Virus record (IMG/VR): IMGVR_UViG_3300029922_000024
Location: 50,497 to 114,496 of that record
DNA length: 64,000 bases
Direction: 5' to 3' (one strand)
Source of the DNA: a virus
Shown here in pieces: positions 43,138-51,149 of the stretch (positions are counted from its first letter, which is position 1; every line of letters begins with the position of its first letter). Both the position numbers and the translations under genes were made by a program. Below the pieces are notes generated by a model, which had not been told where the DNA came from, made no database searches, and worked only from the letters and a program-made list of their open reading frames with translations.

Positions 43138-45768
43138 CTAATTAGTTGTAGGTAAAGTAAAAGCAACCGGAAAAACCCCTTGAATTCCGGCTAGTTGAAC
43201 CAATAGATTAATTCCCAAACTAGGTCCATTTAATGTGACCTGTAATCCGTCAACTGCGGAGAACCTTGGGTCTGCGGTAACCATATTTACGATTTGTTTG
43301 TAAATATCGGAAGCCGTTATGTCGGATACAGCCGTACCTGGCTTAACACCTAGCCCAAACGTAGGATCTGTTAAGGAAGTACCCAATTGTGTGCCGAATT
43401 TGATGTTTAATGCCTGTATAAGGTTGGTAATACCGGCAGCAAGCCTAAAATCACCTGTATTGGTCGTAGCAAGGTCCCCAGATGGGTCGAGTAACCAATC
43501 AACCTTACTTAATCCAACCAAATTGACGTTGGCTACGCTTGAAGGAATAGAAATCTGGTCATAGGCCGGAGTCTGCAAGTCACTAGGTACAAAAATAACA
43601 TTTTGGCTATTCACCGTTCCTGGCAAATATGCTTGTATGTATGCGCTATCAGCAATCGTATAGTTGTCCAAATTAGATAAGCCGTCCAAAGTTAATAGAA
43701 AGCTAGTTTGTGAAAGAGGGACAATATCCAAAATTGTCCTAGCGGTAGGAGATTGCGTACTAGAATTTAAATAAATTGTTTGTCCGACAAACAAGTCTTG
43801 GCTAGCACCTATTACAATATTTCTACCATTTGCATTTGACAATAAGGAGTATTGAAATCCATTCTCGTCAATATAGGGCTCTCTTAATTCATTCAGGGTC
43901 ACAATCTCAAGCCACCGTTGCGAATCTCCCAAATATCTTTGAGCAATTTGCTCAACATTTAATCCAAATGGGACTGGGACTTGGATTTTAGAATTCGATA
44001 TAGAAAATTCAATGCCTGAAGTAGCGGCCAATGCATTCACGTACTGCATGTTATTTAATATTTGGTCGTTATCTAATTGATTGGTTGCAGTCAACAAATC
44101 ATAAGACTCCACTAAAGCATAGAAGGTTTGTAGTATATCGAACTCGTCAAGAGTCATTGGTTGCGTTCTTACTAATGGAGGCGGTTGATTGAAAAGGGTA
44201 CTATAGTAAGAATTTCCTGCACCAAATGAATTTGATAATTGAGTACAAAGAGTCAAAATAGTATTTCTCATATTTTGCAAGTCCTGTACCGTAAAGTCAT
44301 TTACTGTATCAAGTTCTGTTTGGAGCGCATTTTGTTGAGCATTATTTAAACTCAAACTGTTCACTGGTACCTGACTCATCAGCATAGGATACTGTAGCGG
44401 ACTAGAAAAAACATTGTTTGATGGATTTAAGGTTGAAGAAACAGTTGCAGAATTTCCGAGTTGCCCATTGGCAACAGCAGAAGAGGAAAGCCCTTCATTT
44501 GTCTGATTTAATTGCTGAATTTGAGACAATTTTTGGGTTGTTACTGAATCCGTGGCTGCATTTCCAGTTAGATTATTTATATTTAAAGTAGCCAAAAAAT
44601 TAGAAACTGTACTTTTTGCATCCCCAACAAGTTGTGATGGTAAGTCAGAAACTGCCAAAGCTACTCCTGCTAGTTGCTTTACAAGAATTCCTGTTTGTCT
44701 TATGATATTCAGAACGCTGTCAACATCTGAACGCACTGCACCAATTAAATTATACGCTGCCGCTGCAGTATTTTGAGCCGCACTTATAGTGTTTAATATT
44801 TTTTGTAGAATGCCAGGACTGAGTGGCGTAACTTGAAGAGCATTAAGTCCCGGTTCTTGATTTAAATTAATTCTTCGCCAAGCCTTCAATTGCAAAGTAT
44901 AGTCAATTTCTAGTGGGTGATTTACGCTTTCTTCCCAGTTAAAATTGATTGGGGTGACTACGAAGGATTGATTCTGTTTAACAATATCGAAAACTAATCT
45001 CCAACCAGCATTGGCGGGATTTCTTTTGCCTTCTTCATACTGTTCTAAAAATTGCTGAAGCATTATGGTCTGGTAATATCCCGTACCAAAACCTTCGGCT
45101 TCTGGATCGCTTCCATTTAATTGTTCTTGTGGATTGGTATTGTCTGGTCTATAATTTATTGGTTTAGCAGCGTTTGATCCTGTAGTTATATTGTTTATGA
45201 CAGATGTAAACTGAGTGGCTACATTTTGAGCAGCTTGAATCGTATTACCAAAGATAGATTGTAATACACCTGGTGTCCCAGGCTGAGGTACAATAGAAGG
45301 TCTTCCAGGCCAAACACCAAAGGTTCCTTTAATGGAAATGTTTTTAAAACGAACACCTGAATGTTCTTCCAAAACGCCTCTTAGGGTAGCCGAAAGATTG
45401 ATGGCAAATTGATCCGTAATAGATAGTTGCTGAGGAGTAATGGGCAATCTAAATTCCCAAGAAGAATCCATGGGAATAAAGGCAAGAGTTCCATTACCGA
45501 GTGGTTCAATATTTATTTCTTGGGGTTCATCTCCACCTACAACCTTATTTCCATTGAAGGTATCTATTACGATAAGTCGATAATAGGCAAGTTTATCCCA
45601 AAGATTTGGGTTAGGTTGCAATTGTGGGAAAAAAGCACTTGAAACCGAAGTCCAGGGAAAGGGAGAGTTTTGGAATGCATATGATTGTACTCCCCCAGAA
45701 ATAGTAAGGGGGCTCAAATTAGATGAACCAAAATTCAATGAGTTAGTATCGGCGACTCCAAATGGCAT
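43138..45768 (-). CDS. Baseplate protein with LysM-like and gp25-like domains
   Basis: In this 876-residue protein, residues about 600-690 form a LysM-like segment (VPFGLNVEQIAQRYLGDSQR then WLEIVTLNELREPYI) as found in tail and baseplate proteins. The last 110 residues look like a gp25/GPW domain: GDFRLAAGITNLIQALNIKF, GTQLGTSLTDPTFGLG, and DPRFSAVDGLQVTL. gp25-like proteins join the sheath initiator to the wedge in myovirus baseplates. The middle has long helices. A fusion of both units in one chain is uncommon. The late motif is five bases before the ATG. Confidence 0.75.
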   Translation of the reverse strand: MPFGVADTNSLNFGSSNLSPLTISGGVQSYAFQNSPFPWTSVSSAFFPQLQPNPNLWDKLAYYRLIVIDTFNGNKVVGGDEPQEINIEPLGNGTLAFIPMDSSWEFRLPITPQQLSITDQFAINLSATLRGVLEEHSGVRFKNISIKGTFGVWPGRPSIVPQPGTPGVLQSIFGNTIQAAQNVATQFTSVINNITTGSNAAKPINYRPDNTNPQEQLNGSDPEAEGFGTGYYQTIMLQQFLEQYEEGKRNPANAGWRLVFDIVKQNQSFVVTPINFNWEESVNHPLEIDYTLQLKAWRRINLNQEPGLNALQVTPLSPGILQKILNTISAAQNTAAAAYNLIGAVRSDVDSVLNIIRQTGILVKQLAGVALAVSDLPSQLVGDAKSTVSNFLATLNINNLTGNAATDSVTTQKLSQIQQLNQTNEGLSSSAVANGQLGNSATVSSTLNPSNNVFSSPLQYPMLMSQVPVNSLSLNNAQQNALQTELDTVNDFTVQDLQNMRNTILTLCTQLSNSFGAGNSYYSTLFNQPPPLVRTQPMTLDEFDILQTFYALVESYDLLTATNQLDNDQILNNMQYVNALAATSGIEFSISNSKIQVPVPFGLNVEQIAQRYLGDSQRWLEIVTLNELREPYIDENGFQYSLLSNANGRNIVIGASQDLFVGQTIYLNSSTQSPTARTILDIVPLSQTSFLLTLDGLSNLDNYTIADSAYIQAYLPGTVNSQNVIFVPSDLQTPAYDQISIPSSVANVNLVGLSKVDWLLDPSGDLATTNTGDFRLAAGITNLIQALNIKFGTQLGTSLTDPTFGLGVKPGTAVSDITASDIYKQIVNMVTADPRFSAVDGLQVTLNGPSLGINLLVQLAGIQGVFPVAFTLPTTN

Positions 45769-45773
45769 AAATA

Positions 45774-45781
45774 TAAGATTG
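45774..45781 (-). promoter_or_regulatory. Late motif CAATCTTA, copy 6
   Basis: On the - strand: CTAAACCGACAATCTTATATTT then ATG. It is five bases before the start codon with no ribosome binding site between them. Confidence 0.6.
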
Positions 45782-45817
45782 TCGGTTTAGGTTTACACAG
45801 ATATGTCACTAAATATG

Positions 45818-45826
45818 TGATATAAA
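45818..45826 (+). promoter_or_regulatory. Extended -10 promoter, leaderless type
   Basis: TGATATAAA. The -10 hexamer TATAAA (45821-45826) lies six bases before ATG 45833. No good -35 is seen at a 17-base spacing. Confidence 0.45.
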
Positions 45827-45832
45827 AAGTAT

Positions 45833-46363
45833 ATGATTAAATTTAGACTTATTAACTTCTTATTGCTTTTCCTAATTTTAGTATCATTTAACACATTGTT
45901 ATCTAAGGTAAAAATGCACCCTAAATTTAAAGGGGTGGACCCTAAAGTTCAGACCTATACAGACGAATGGATGGATTTGGCAGGCGCATACGGATTAAAT
46001 TTCAATCATGAGGTAACTATTGGGTTTGGCGATATTAATAGGCCAAACGTTGTAGCTCAATGCGAATACGGATGGAATTTTAGAGAAATCACAATAGATT
46101 CAACATATTGGAACAATATGGATCCTGTCGATAGAAACATGGCCGTTTGGCACGAATTAGGCCACTGTTACTGTAATGAAGGGCACCAATTTGGAAAAGA
46201 CCATAAAAAATATAATGATGACGGAATTAATCCTCCAGACGGCTTTTTTGACGATAGTTGCCCAAAATCCTTTATGTATCCATATGTTATATACCAGGGG
46301 TGTATTTATAAACATTTTTCGCAATATTTAGACGATATGTTCCAAAACTGTAAACCCTACTAA
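45833..46363 (+). CDS. Secreted or membrane-anchored zinc metallopeptidase
   Basis: A 176-residue protein with an N-terminal hydrophobic segment (residues 6-24), a signal peptide or anchor. The zinc motif is HELGH at residues 107-111 (AVWHELGHCYC). A later CPKSFMYP may supply a Met-turn. Several cysteines suggest disulphides outside the cytoplasm. With the subtilase at 66 it makes two exported proteases in the window. Its start is preceded by an extended -10 rather than a ribosome binding site. The substrate is unknown. Confidence 0.72.
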   Translation: MIKFRLINFLLLFLILVSFNTLLSKVKMHPKFKGVDPKVQTYTDEWMDLAGAYGLNFNHEVTIGFGDINRPNVVAQCEYGWNFREITIDSTYWNNMDPVDRNMAVWHELGHCYCNEGHQFGKDHKKYNDDGINPPDGFFDDSCPKSFMYPYVIYQGCIYKHFSQYLDDMFQNCKPY

Positions 46364-46367
46364 TATT

Positions 46368-46715
46368 ATGAACGAAAAAGAAGTGCAAGTAATAAAAGTT
46401 GTTTACGATAGATTTATAGAAAGTGAATCTAACGATTGGGGTGATTTGGATTGTAATTTGGAATTCTTTGATTGGTTAACTGATAAGGAATTGATAAATG
46501 AAACCAAAGTAAAACGGATAAAACATTCGGAAGGTAAAATTTTTAGATGTACTTCAGCACATAACCAGGAAGACTGCTTTGCACCGTACATTCTTGAGGC
46601 GGTGATTTGCATAGTAAACTTATGGGACAAAACAAGAATACTAAATAAAAAAAATAGATACATTCTCCTCTATTATGTTTCAATGTCTGAAATGGGCCTA
46701 ATTTTTGAATCCTAG
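46368..46715 (+). CDS. Hypothetical protein, 115 aa
   Basis: An acidic protein starting NEKEVQVIKVVYDRFIESES, with no recognised motif. It follows the metallopeptidase by four bases and ends with a 4-base overlap of a convergent gene. Confidence 0.55.
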   Translation: MNEKEVQVIKVVYDRFIESESNDWGDLDCNLEFFDWLTDKELINETKVKRIKHSEGKIFRCTSAHNQEDCFAPYILEAVICIVNLWDKTRILNKKNRYILLYYVSMSEMGLIFES

Positions 46716-46975
46716 TGGTATCTTACCGGCTCTATAATCATACCTAACATAATTTCTTTGGCGTAATCCTTATCTTTCTGAACGCCTTCATGAATTACTG
46801 CGACCAAATCTTTTATTAGTCCTGAATAGATTTTTTTCGCTTGAGACATTGTAAACAAATAGTATCCTTCTTGGTTAAAAAAATCCCCGTCAAAGTGAAT
46901 TACAAAATATTCCGATTCAATCATAGAAATTTGCTTTATAGTATAACTACCAAAATAAAAATTGTCTTTTTTCAT
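46712..46975 (-). CDS. Hypothetical protein, 87 aa
   Basis: I start it at ATG 46975, after GGGGAATT and seven bases past the stop of the preceding structural gene; the longer frame would overlap that gene. It has aromatic-rich beta strands (NFYFGSYTIKQISMIESEYF). No family recognised. Confidence 0.55.
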   Translation of the reverse strand: MKKDNFYFGSYTIKQISMIESEYFVIHFDGDFFNQEGYYLFTMSQAKKIYSGLIKDLVAVIHEGVQKDKDYAKEIMLGMIIEPVRYH

Positions 46976-46982
46976 AATTCCC

Positions 46983-47690
46983 CTATGTTGCCGTTCCAGT
47001 TCCATTTCCACTACCACCAATTCCACAAGTTTGCGATACACTAGGAGTGCAATTCCCAGTTATTGTAACCGTTCCTGTAGAGCGCTCTTCGATTAAAGCG
47101 ACATAGGATTCTGCTATGGCTTGAGCTAATCTGGGCCAAAATACTCCCACAAAGTTAGGTGCTCCAGAAACTATAGCGGCTTGAATTGCGGTTGCGATCA
47201 AGCCAGAAAATTGACCATCTGAAATAATTCCTGTGCCCATGTAAATTTCCGGGTGGGCAGAAACAAGTGTCCAGGCAAGTGGATAGTAAGTTAAAATAGA
47301 GTCGTTAATTCCTTCACATAAGGCTAACAGGTATTCTCCTGAATTTCCTGTACTGGGAGGATATGCATCGTGAGAAGTTTTACCGAAATCTGCAATAATA
47401 TAGTTTCTTACTCTGGTATATAGATCTTCAACAAAAAAAGTAGGATCTGTAACTATACCAATTCCGGCCCCCACTCCGGGAACAAGTGGCGAACCTTGGT
47501 TGCCGGTATCATTTGTCGTAAATTCAATTACTGGGCCACCAGAAACTAGGCCCATACCAATTGCATTTGCAAATTCAATATAATAAGAAGGATTGTTTTG
47601 GGATAAAGGGGCATGTCCGCTTACAGCAGTCATCCTAGTATTAACGTTTGTTTTGACCAATGCTGCTAGGGCTGAACCGCTGGCTGCCAT
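46983..47690 (-). CDS. Virion structural protein, 235 aa
   Basis: Starts MAASGSALAALVKTNVNTRM and is rich in small residues. It ends in a Gly/Thr tail (GIGGSGNGTGTAT) of the kind found on exposed virion proteins. It sits in the baseplate operon below the spike gene but is separated from it by an inserted nuclease gene that overlaps its start by 25 bases. Exact role unknown. Confidence 0.65.
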   Translation of the reverse strand: MAASGSALAALVKTNVNTRMTAVSGHAPLSQNNPSYYIEFANAIGMGLVSGGPVIEFTTNDTGNQGSPLVPGVGAGIGIVTDPTFFVEDLYTRVRNYIIADFGKTSHDAYPPSTGNSGEYLLALCEGINDSILTYYPLAWTLVSAHPEIYMGTGIISDGQFSGLIATAIQAAIVSGAPNFVGVFWPRLAQAIAESYVALIEERSTGTVTITGNCTPSVSQTCGIGGSGNGTGTAT

Positions 47691-48355
47691 AATTGTCCTT
47701 TGTTGATTCCAGACTTAACTCTTTCAAATCCTAAAGATTTAAAATACACTAAATCTGCCAATATAACGCTATTTTTTTTAGAAAATTCTTCAAATTTTAT
47801 CTTTGCATTTTCATCCCGAAAATACCCCTTAACTTCAAAATAACAATTCAATTCAGAAACCCAAAAATCTGGGGTATAAAATCCTACGGATGTCTTAAAG
47901 GCTTCCGGTTCATACTTCCAACTATAACTCTTTTCATTAAAATATTGAGCCAAAGATAGTTCCCACGAAGATCTCAATCTGTATCCTTTGTATTCAAATA
48001 TTTTACATTTAGAAATTGAATATTTTTTCTTACATTTTGTAGAGCAATATTTTGCCGTATCTCTTCTTGCTGGATAAACGCTGAATGTGTTCCCACAAGA
48101 ACATTCTTTTTTGATCAATCCGCCTTTATAATTTGGATTATTTTCACCACTAAAACTTTCTCTGGCGAGAATGATTTTCTTAGAAACATTTTTTCTTTCA
48201 TTGGATTTTTGATAACATGAATTGCAATATGGGTATTTTTTGTCTCTTAAATTTTGAACTCTTTGAGTAAAAATGTTATTACAAATAGCGCAACTAAAAT
48301 CTGCAACGGAATATTTCTTGTCGCAATCATGTCTTTGGTTAAAAAAATGTATCAT
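47666..48355 (-). CDS. Homing endonuclease with zinc fingers and PD-(D/E)XK-like core
   Basis: The 229-residue protein has an N-terminal CxxC pair (CAICNNIF...CNSC), a NUMOD-type ENNPNYKGG segment, a second CSCG/CSTKC cysteine cluster, and a nuclease core with YTPDFWV followed by CYFEVKGY, the PD and E-x-K of the PD-(D/E)XK fold. This matches the VSR/MutH-like family of phage homing enzymes. It lies between the spike and the next virion gene and overlaps both, splitting the operon without breaking it. Confidence 0.78.
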   Translation of the reverse strand: MIHFFNQRHDCDKKYSVADFSCAICNNIFTQRVQNLRDKKYPYCNSCYQKSNERKNVSKKIILARESFSGENNPNYKGGLIKKECSCGNTFSVYPARRDTAKYCSTKCKKKYSISKCKIFEYKGYRLRSSWELSLAQYFNEKSYSWKYEPEAFKTSVGFYTPDFWVSELNCYFEVKGYFRDENAKIKFEEFSKKNSVILADLVYFKSLGFERVKSGINKGQLWQPAVQP

Positions 48356-49269
48356 ACGTCACTCAAAACAGTGGTACTTGGTTGAACAGGGACTCCAGTT
48401 ATGAAATCGATTACATTCTGATGAGAATTTGCTGTGGTAATACCAGAAACTGGATTATTCAAATCAATTTCACTCGCTTTAATAACAGTCTTACCAGAAG
48501 AAGTTACTGTAGCGGAAGCACAAGTTATCTTTACGTCTGCGGTAGCCGTAACATTCAAATTAGTATTAGTAATTAAATTAATATCCTTTTTTGCATTAAT
48601 CGTAGCATTGCCCGTTGTTTTGTCCATTCTAAATGTTACCATAGAATGGTCTACTTGAAAAGAGCCATCTTTCTCTATTTTCACTTCGGTGTTCCCTTGA
48701 CTAGAATCGGTTGGAATTCCTTGGCTGTCAGTAGTCCCCTTAAAAATAAGGGAACAAGATCCATCCTGATTAATTTGTATGTTTACTCCGTTATACTCTC
48801 CGTAAAGTTGAGGGGCATTACTTGTAACGTTCGTAGGTCTATCTGGATGAATTAAGGTTCCTACCACAATAGCCTTATCGCCAATATTGTTAAGGCATTG
48901 GATCAATACAATAGCTCCGTCTTGATTTGAAAAGGTTGGAAAGCCCTTACTATCTTGTTTCATGAGAGGTCTTAATGTGAATTCAAGATAATCTGCAATA
49001 GAACCAAAGCCCTGCGTAGAAAGACAGTTTTTGTACAGAATTGAAGTCGATCCTTTGTTTTCATTTTGTTCAATTGTTAAAACATCATACTCTGTACAGA
49101 GACCATTTTGGTTTTGTGGGTCGGTAGGAGCATAGGATCTTTTTACTAGTCCGGCTTTAATACCAGTATTCTTATAGGAACGATTAAAGGCGGCAACTGC
49201 TGTCTCACTACCATTTGGGGACAACAAACCGAAAGGAACAACTGTGCCGCTAGCTAATTTGGTACTCAT
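48352..49269 (-). CDS. Baseplate spike protein (gpV/gp5-like)
   Basis: The 305-residue protein has an OB-like N-terminal half (GAIVLIQCLNNIGDKAIVVG is the barrel strand pair typical of gpV/gp5) and a C-terminal beta-helical stalk with regular TxxNLNVTATADVKITCASA-type strands that would form a trimeric needle. It should plug the hub and pierce the host envelope. It begins right after the hub gene stop. Confidence 0.72.
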   Translation of the reverse strand: MSTKLASGTVVPFGLLSPNGSETAVAAFNRSYKNTGIKAGLVKRSYAPTDPQNQNGLCTEYDVLTIEQNENKGSTSILYKNCLSTQGFGSIADYLEFTLRPLMKQDSKGFPTFSNQDGAIVLIQCLNNIGDKAIVVGTLIHPDRPTNVTSNAPQLYGEYNGVNIQINQDGSCSLIFKGTTDSQGIPTDSSQGNTEVKIEKDGSFQVDHSMVTFRMDKTTGNATINAKKDINLITNTNLNVTATADVKITCASATVTSSGKTVIKASEIDLNNPVSGITTANSHQNVIDFITGVPVQPSTTVLSDV

Positions 49270-51147
49270 TTATGGAGTCCTCTTGAATTTATTTATTCCG
49301 GTATTGGTGTTTGGTTGAGTAAAAGAGTTGGAATTAGCAATAGGAGGAGGTTCTGGATTGTCAGTTCTATAAACTGTGTCTTGTGCTTCAGATACACCCG
49401 GAAGAATCTGTGTTGTATCGTAATCATTAGTGCGTTTATCGTAACCGCTACCAAAACTCATTTCACTATAGTCAACCTGATTACCACTTTGAATGCTAAC
49501 GCCGGAACTTAAAGTCGTATCGGTTCTAAAAAACTTTTTTCCATCTGGCTGTTGGTATGCCGTATGATTTATTCCCTCAATGTGATAAACGGTCTTATCA
49601 AATTGTAGATTGTCTCCCACTGCAATAGGTTCTGGTATTCCAACCCAATTAATTGTTCCGCTAAATTTAAGGTGTCCACCAATTAAAGAATCTCCCATGA
49701 TTCTTGCCCATCCTGGAGATCTAAATCCATTTGCACTATAAGGGGCCTGAGGAAGTCTGTCGAACTCAGAAGTAACAACATATGGACGCAAACCATTCCT
49801 TCTTACATCATCAATGTCATAAACATAATTTTGTTGTGCGGTTTCGTCTGAAATGTCAAAGCCTGCAGGTCCACTTACAGATCTTCCGTAATACTGAACA
49901 AAATTCATTCTTAGGGCCTCATCTTTTCCCAAATTAAACCCAAAAGCTAAGGATGGATGGATATTCCATCTTGGTATTGACATAAACCTTGTAACTTTAT
50001 AAGATCCATTTGCAAAATTATCGGTCGTAAAGGGTATCTGTCTAAATACTAGAGTTGGCATGACACTTCCACTTGGGGCAACCCTAAAGCATGTATAAAG
50101 TTCATTTAATGGAGCATTAGTAAATTGATTCAAAATAGCCCATGCCTTAATTTGATTCCAGTACTCTGGTTTAGTTACTGTATCGCCTTCGACAGGATTT
50201 GGCAAGAAAATAAAACGTCCATTACCCTGTGCCGTTGCATTCTGAGGTACTCCAGAAGGATTCATTCCTTGAGCTAAAGTGGCATTTGAGTTTGCGGAAT
50301 ATTGTTGAATTCCGAAAAGATAATTATATGCGTCTTTGGCCGATTGCAAGTGCGAAAGACCAAGTAAATTCCCAACCCCTTGTGGCATAAAAAAGTGTAC
50401 ATTTGGCGTTACGGGAGCAGCGCTATTTGTTTTTCTTCCCAAGTCATCTAATCCGGTTCCAATAAAAGAATTGATAAGATATTGCATTACGGACTGAATT
50501 TTCGTTAGGCCTTTTTCGGTTTGCAGATTGGCCCAATCGATACCGATTTGATTTGCAAAAAGCAAAGTATTTTGATCGGACTTATCTATCAAATAAGGAT
50601 TGAAATAAATACAGTTGTTGAATTCTGTAAAAGCAAAAGCGGTAATCTGAATTGAATAGTATTTAGTTCCAGATTGAGGATCGGTATTTAATATTTTTCT
50701 AGCACTTTGAATTTTAAAAAATCCTTTAAACCCATCATTGATGCCATTTATTGGCTTTTGTGCTCTGGCATTGTCGGCAACCCTTCTTGCCTCTGATTCC
50801 CAATTAAGCATATTAACGAAAACAAAATCTCCTGGGCTCAACTCGGTTTCATAATTCACATCAGTAATTACCAATGTGGCCGACATAGAGGGTGTAAGTA
50901 CGGATTTTGAATCAGAAACAGTCAATTGAAGGCAATCGTTTTCAACAACCAATGGCTGAGAAGCAATAGTTGAATAGTTTTGAGTATTTGTAGGTGTAGT
51001 TCTTAAAGTATCTCTAACTTTCCATCTTAAAAAAGTTAATACCCAAGCAGGACTTGTTTGGTGAACAAAAATGTCATTTGCAAGATCATTGGCATTAGAT
51101 CCATTAGGTAGAATATCATAAGTGTAGGCTGTATGGTTGGCTGCCAT
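49270..51147 (-). CDS. Probable baseplate hub protein, 625 aa
   Basis: A large protein between the tape measure and the spike, the usual place of the gp27/gpD-like hub. An N-terminal barrel (LSPGDFVFVNM, KGFFKIQSARKI) and a C-terminal VGDNLQFDKTVYHIEGINHT strand pair resemble the tube-like domains of hub proteins. The stop is directly followed by the spike ATG. The call is by position and weak fold signs. Confidence 0.62.
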   Translation of the reverse strand: MAANHTAYTYDILPNGSNANDLANDIFVHQTSPAWVLTFLRWKVRDTLRTTPTNTQNYSTIASQPLVVENDCLQLTVSDSKSVLTPSMSATLVITDVNYETELSPGDFVFVNMLNWESEARRVADNARAQKPINGINDGFKGFFKIQSARKILNTDPQSGTKYYSIQITAFAFTEFNNCIYFNPYLIDKSDQNTLLFANQIGIDWANLQTEKGLTKIQSVMQYLINSFIGTGLDDLGRKTNSAAPVTPNVHFFMPQGVGNLLGLSHLQSAKDAYNYLFGIQQYSANSNATLAQGMNPSGVPQNATAQGNGRFIFLPNPVEGDTVTKPEYWNQIKAWAILNQFTNAPLNELYTCFRVAPSGSVMPTLVFRQIPFTTDNFANGSYKVTRFMSIPRWNIHPSLAFGFNLGKDEALRMNFVQYYGRSVSGPAGFDISDETAQQNYVYDIDDVRRNGLRPYVVTSEFDRLPQAPYSANGFRSPGWARIMGDSLIGGHLKFSGTINWVGIPEPIAVGDNLQFDKTVYHIEGINHTAYQQPDGKKFFRTDTTLSSGVSIQSGNQVDYSEMSFGSGYDKRTNDYDTTQILPGVSEAQDTVYRTDNPEPPPIANSNSFTQPNTNTGINKFKRTP

Positions 51148-51149
51148 GA

